Assembly (NCBI GenBank): GCA_023415815.1
Contig: JAEZJL010000481.1
Coordinates: 1-5,575 of the forward strand
DNA: 5,575 bases
Source of the DNA: Bacillota bacterium
GTDB taxonomy: Bacteria > Bacillota > Clostridia > Acetivibrionales > DTU013
Direction: 5' to 3'
Under the pieces are notes generated by a model. That model ran no database searches, had not been told where the DNA came from, and worked only from the letters and a program-made list of their open reading frames with translations. This document shows positions 5,382 through 5,575 of this stretch, piece by piece (positions within the stretch are counted from its first letter, which is position 1; every line of letters starts with the position of its first letter). Made by a program: the position numbers and the translations under genes.

Positions 5382-5575
5382 ATGAATGCTGGTGAGCTTG
5401 CTCAGAAACTCAATGCGAGGATAGTGACCGGGGAAGCCGGTGTCGGCAGGGAAGTCTCGGGTGTTTATGCCTGCGACCTGCTCAGCCGGGTCATGTCCCA
5501 TGCGGCAAAAGGGGATGCCTGGGTTACGGTGCACACACATATAAATGAGGTTGCCGTAGCTTTGCTGGCAGAGAT
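5382..5575 (+). CDS. DRTGG-type protein, 5' part, runs off right edge
   Basis: An open frame from the ATG at 5382 to the window end (64 complete codons, no stop). A GCGGAGG ribosome-binding site lies at 5367-5373, and the start is 18 bases after the hydrogenase stop codon, so it belongs to the same operon. The protein starts MNAGELAQKLNARIVTGE and continues with VYACDLLSRVMSHAAKGDAW and VHTHINEVAVALLAE. It aligns without effort to the DRTGG protein at 3240-3593: LLTGEE with IVTGEA, ACGSDLMSDVMAY with VYACDLLSRVMSH, and LVNPQVIRTAEM with HTHINEVAVALL. It therefore looks like a diverged paralogue of it. In the second copy a His-rich HTH replaces the glycine-leucine stretch. The remainder of the protein is not visible, so a fusion to another domain cannot be excluded. 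Confidence 0.82.
   Translation, partial: MNAGELAQKLNARIVTGEAGVGREVSGVYACDLLSRVMSHAAKGDAWVTVHTHINEVAVALLAE

Noticed and set aside
1..5575. CRISPR arrays, tRNA or rRNA genes, insertion sequences
   Set aside because: I looked for repeat-spacer patterns, cloverleaf-type segments, rRNA-like tracts and transposase motifs and saw none.

Overview
The window reads as a chromosomal segment from an anaerobic Clostridia-type Firmicute. The evidence is strong purine-rich ribosome-binding sites, a DUF503 gene, a copper-amine-oxidase-N-terminal-like wall/secreted protein, a Rex-type operator, and a [FeFe]-hydrogenase-domain gene set in the arrangement of DRTGG-domain and RsbW-like genes seen around clostridial hydrogenase loci. 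The genus cannot be fixed from this sequence.

Layout. (1) 1-213, minus strand: the 5' part of a DUF503 (YlxP-like) gene that runs off the left edge. (2) 214-556: a divergent intergenic region of about 340 bases with no gene that I can support. (3) 557-2259, plus strand: an RDD-family membrane protein, then a secreted protein with a copper-amine-oxidase-like N-terminal domain. The start codon and ribosome-binding site of the second gene lie in one arm of an 18-base inverted repeat. (4) 2260-2546: a strong stem-loop, a small minus-strand coding remnant, and a well-formed sigma-A promoter with palindromes for the next gene. (5) 2547-3128, plus strand: an AT-rich TetR-family regulator. (6) 3131-3159: a promoter whose -35 element and spacer coincide with a near-consensus Rex operator. 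(7) 3240-5575, plus strand: a tight operon of a DRTGG-domain protein, an RsbW/SpoIIAB-like ATPase, a putative sensory [FeFe]-hydrogenase, and a second DRTGG-type protein cut by the right edge.

The main interest is the last block. The 440-residue hydrogenase-like protein keeps all four cysteines expected to hold the H-cluster. It has Ala in place of the proton-transfer cysteine, has a C-terminal CX2CX4CX16C iron-sulfur motif, and has no PAS or catalytic output domain. This matches what I recall of the poorly understood group D 'putative sensory' [FeFe]-hydrogenases. A small anti-sigma-factor-type kinase and two related DRTGG proteins are encoded beside it. With a Rex (NADH/NAD+) operator over the promoter, the arrangement suggests a redox/H2 signalling module in which the hydrogenase domain senses and the small proteins relay the signal. 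That circuit is inference; the motifs and gene order are directly visible.
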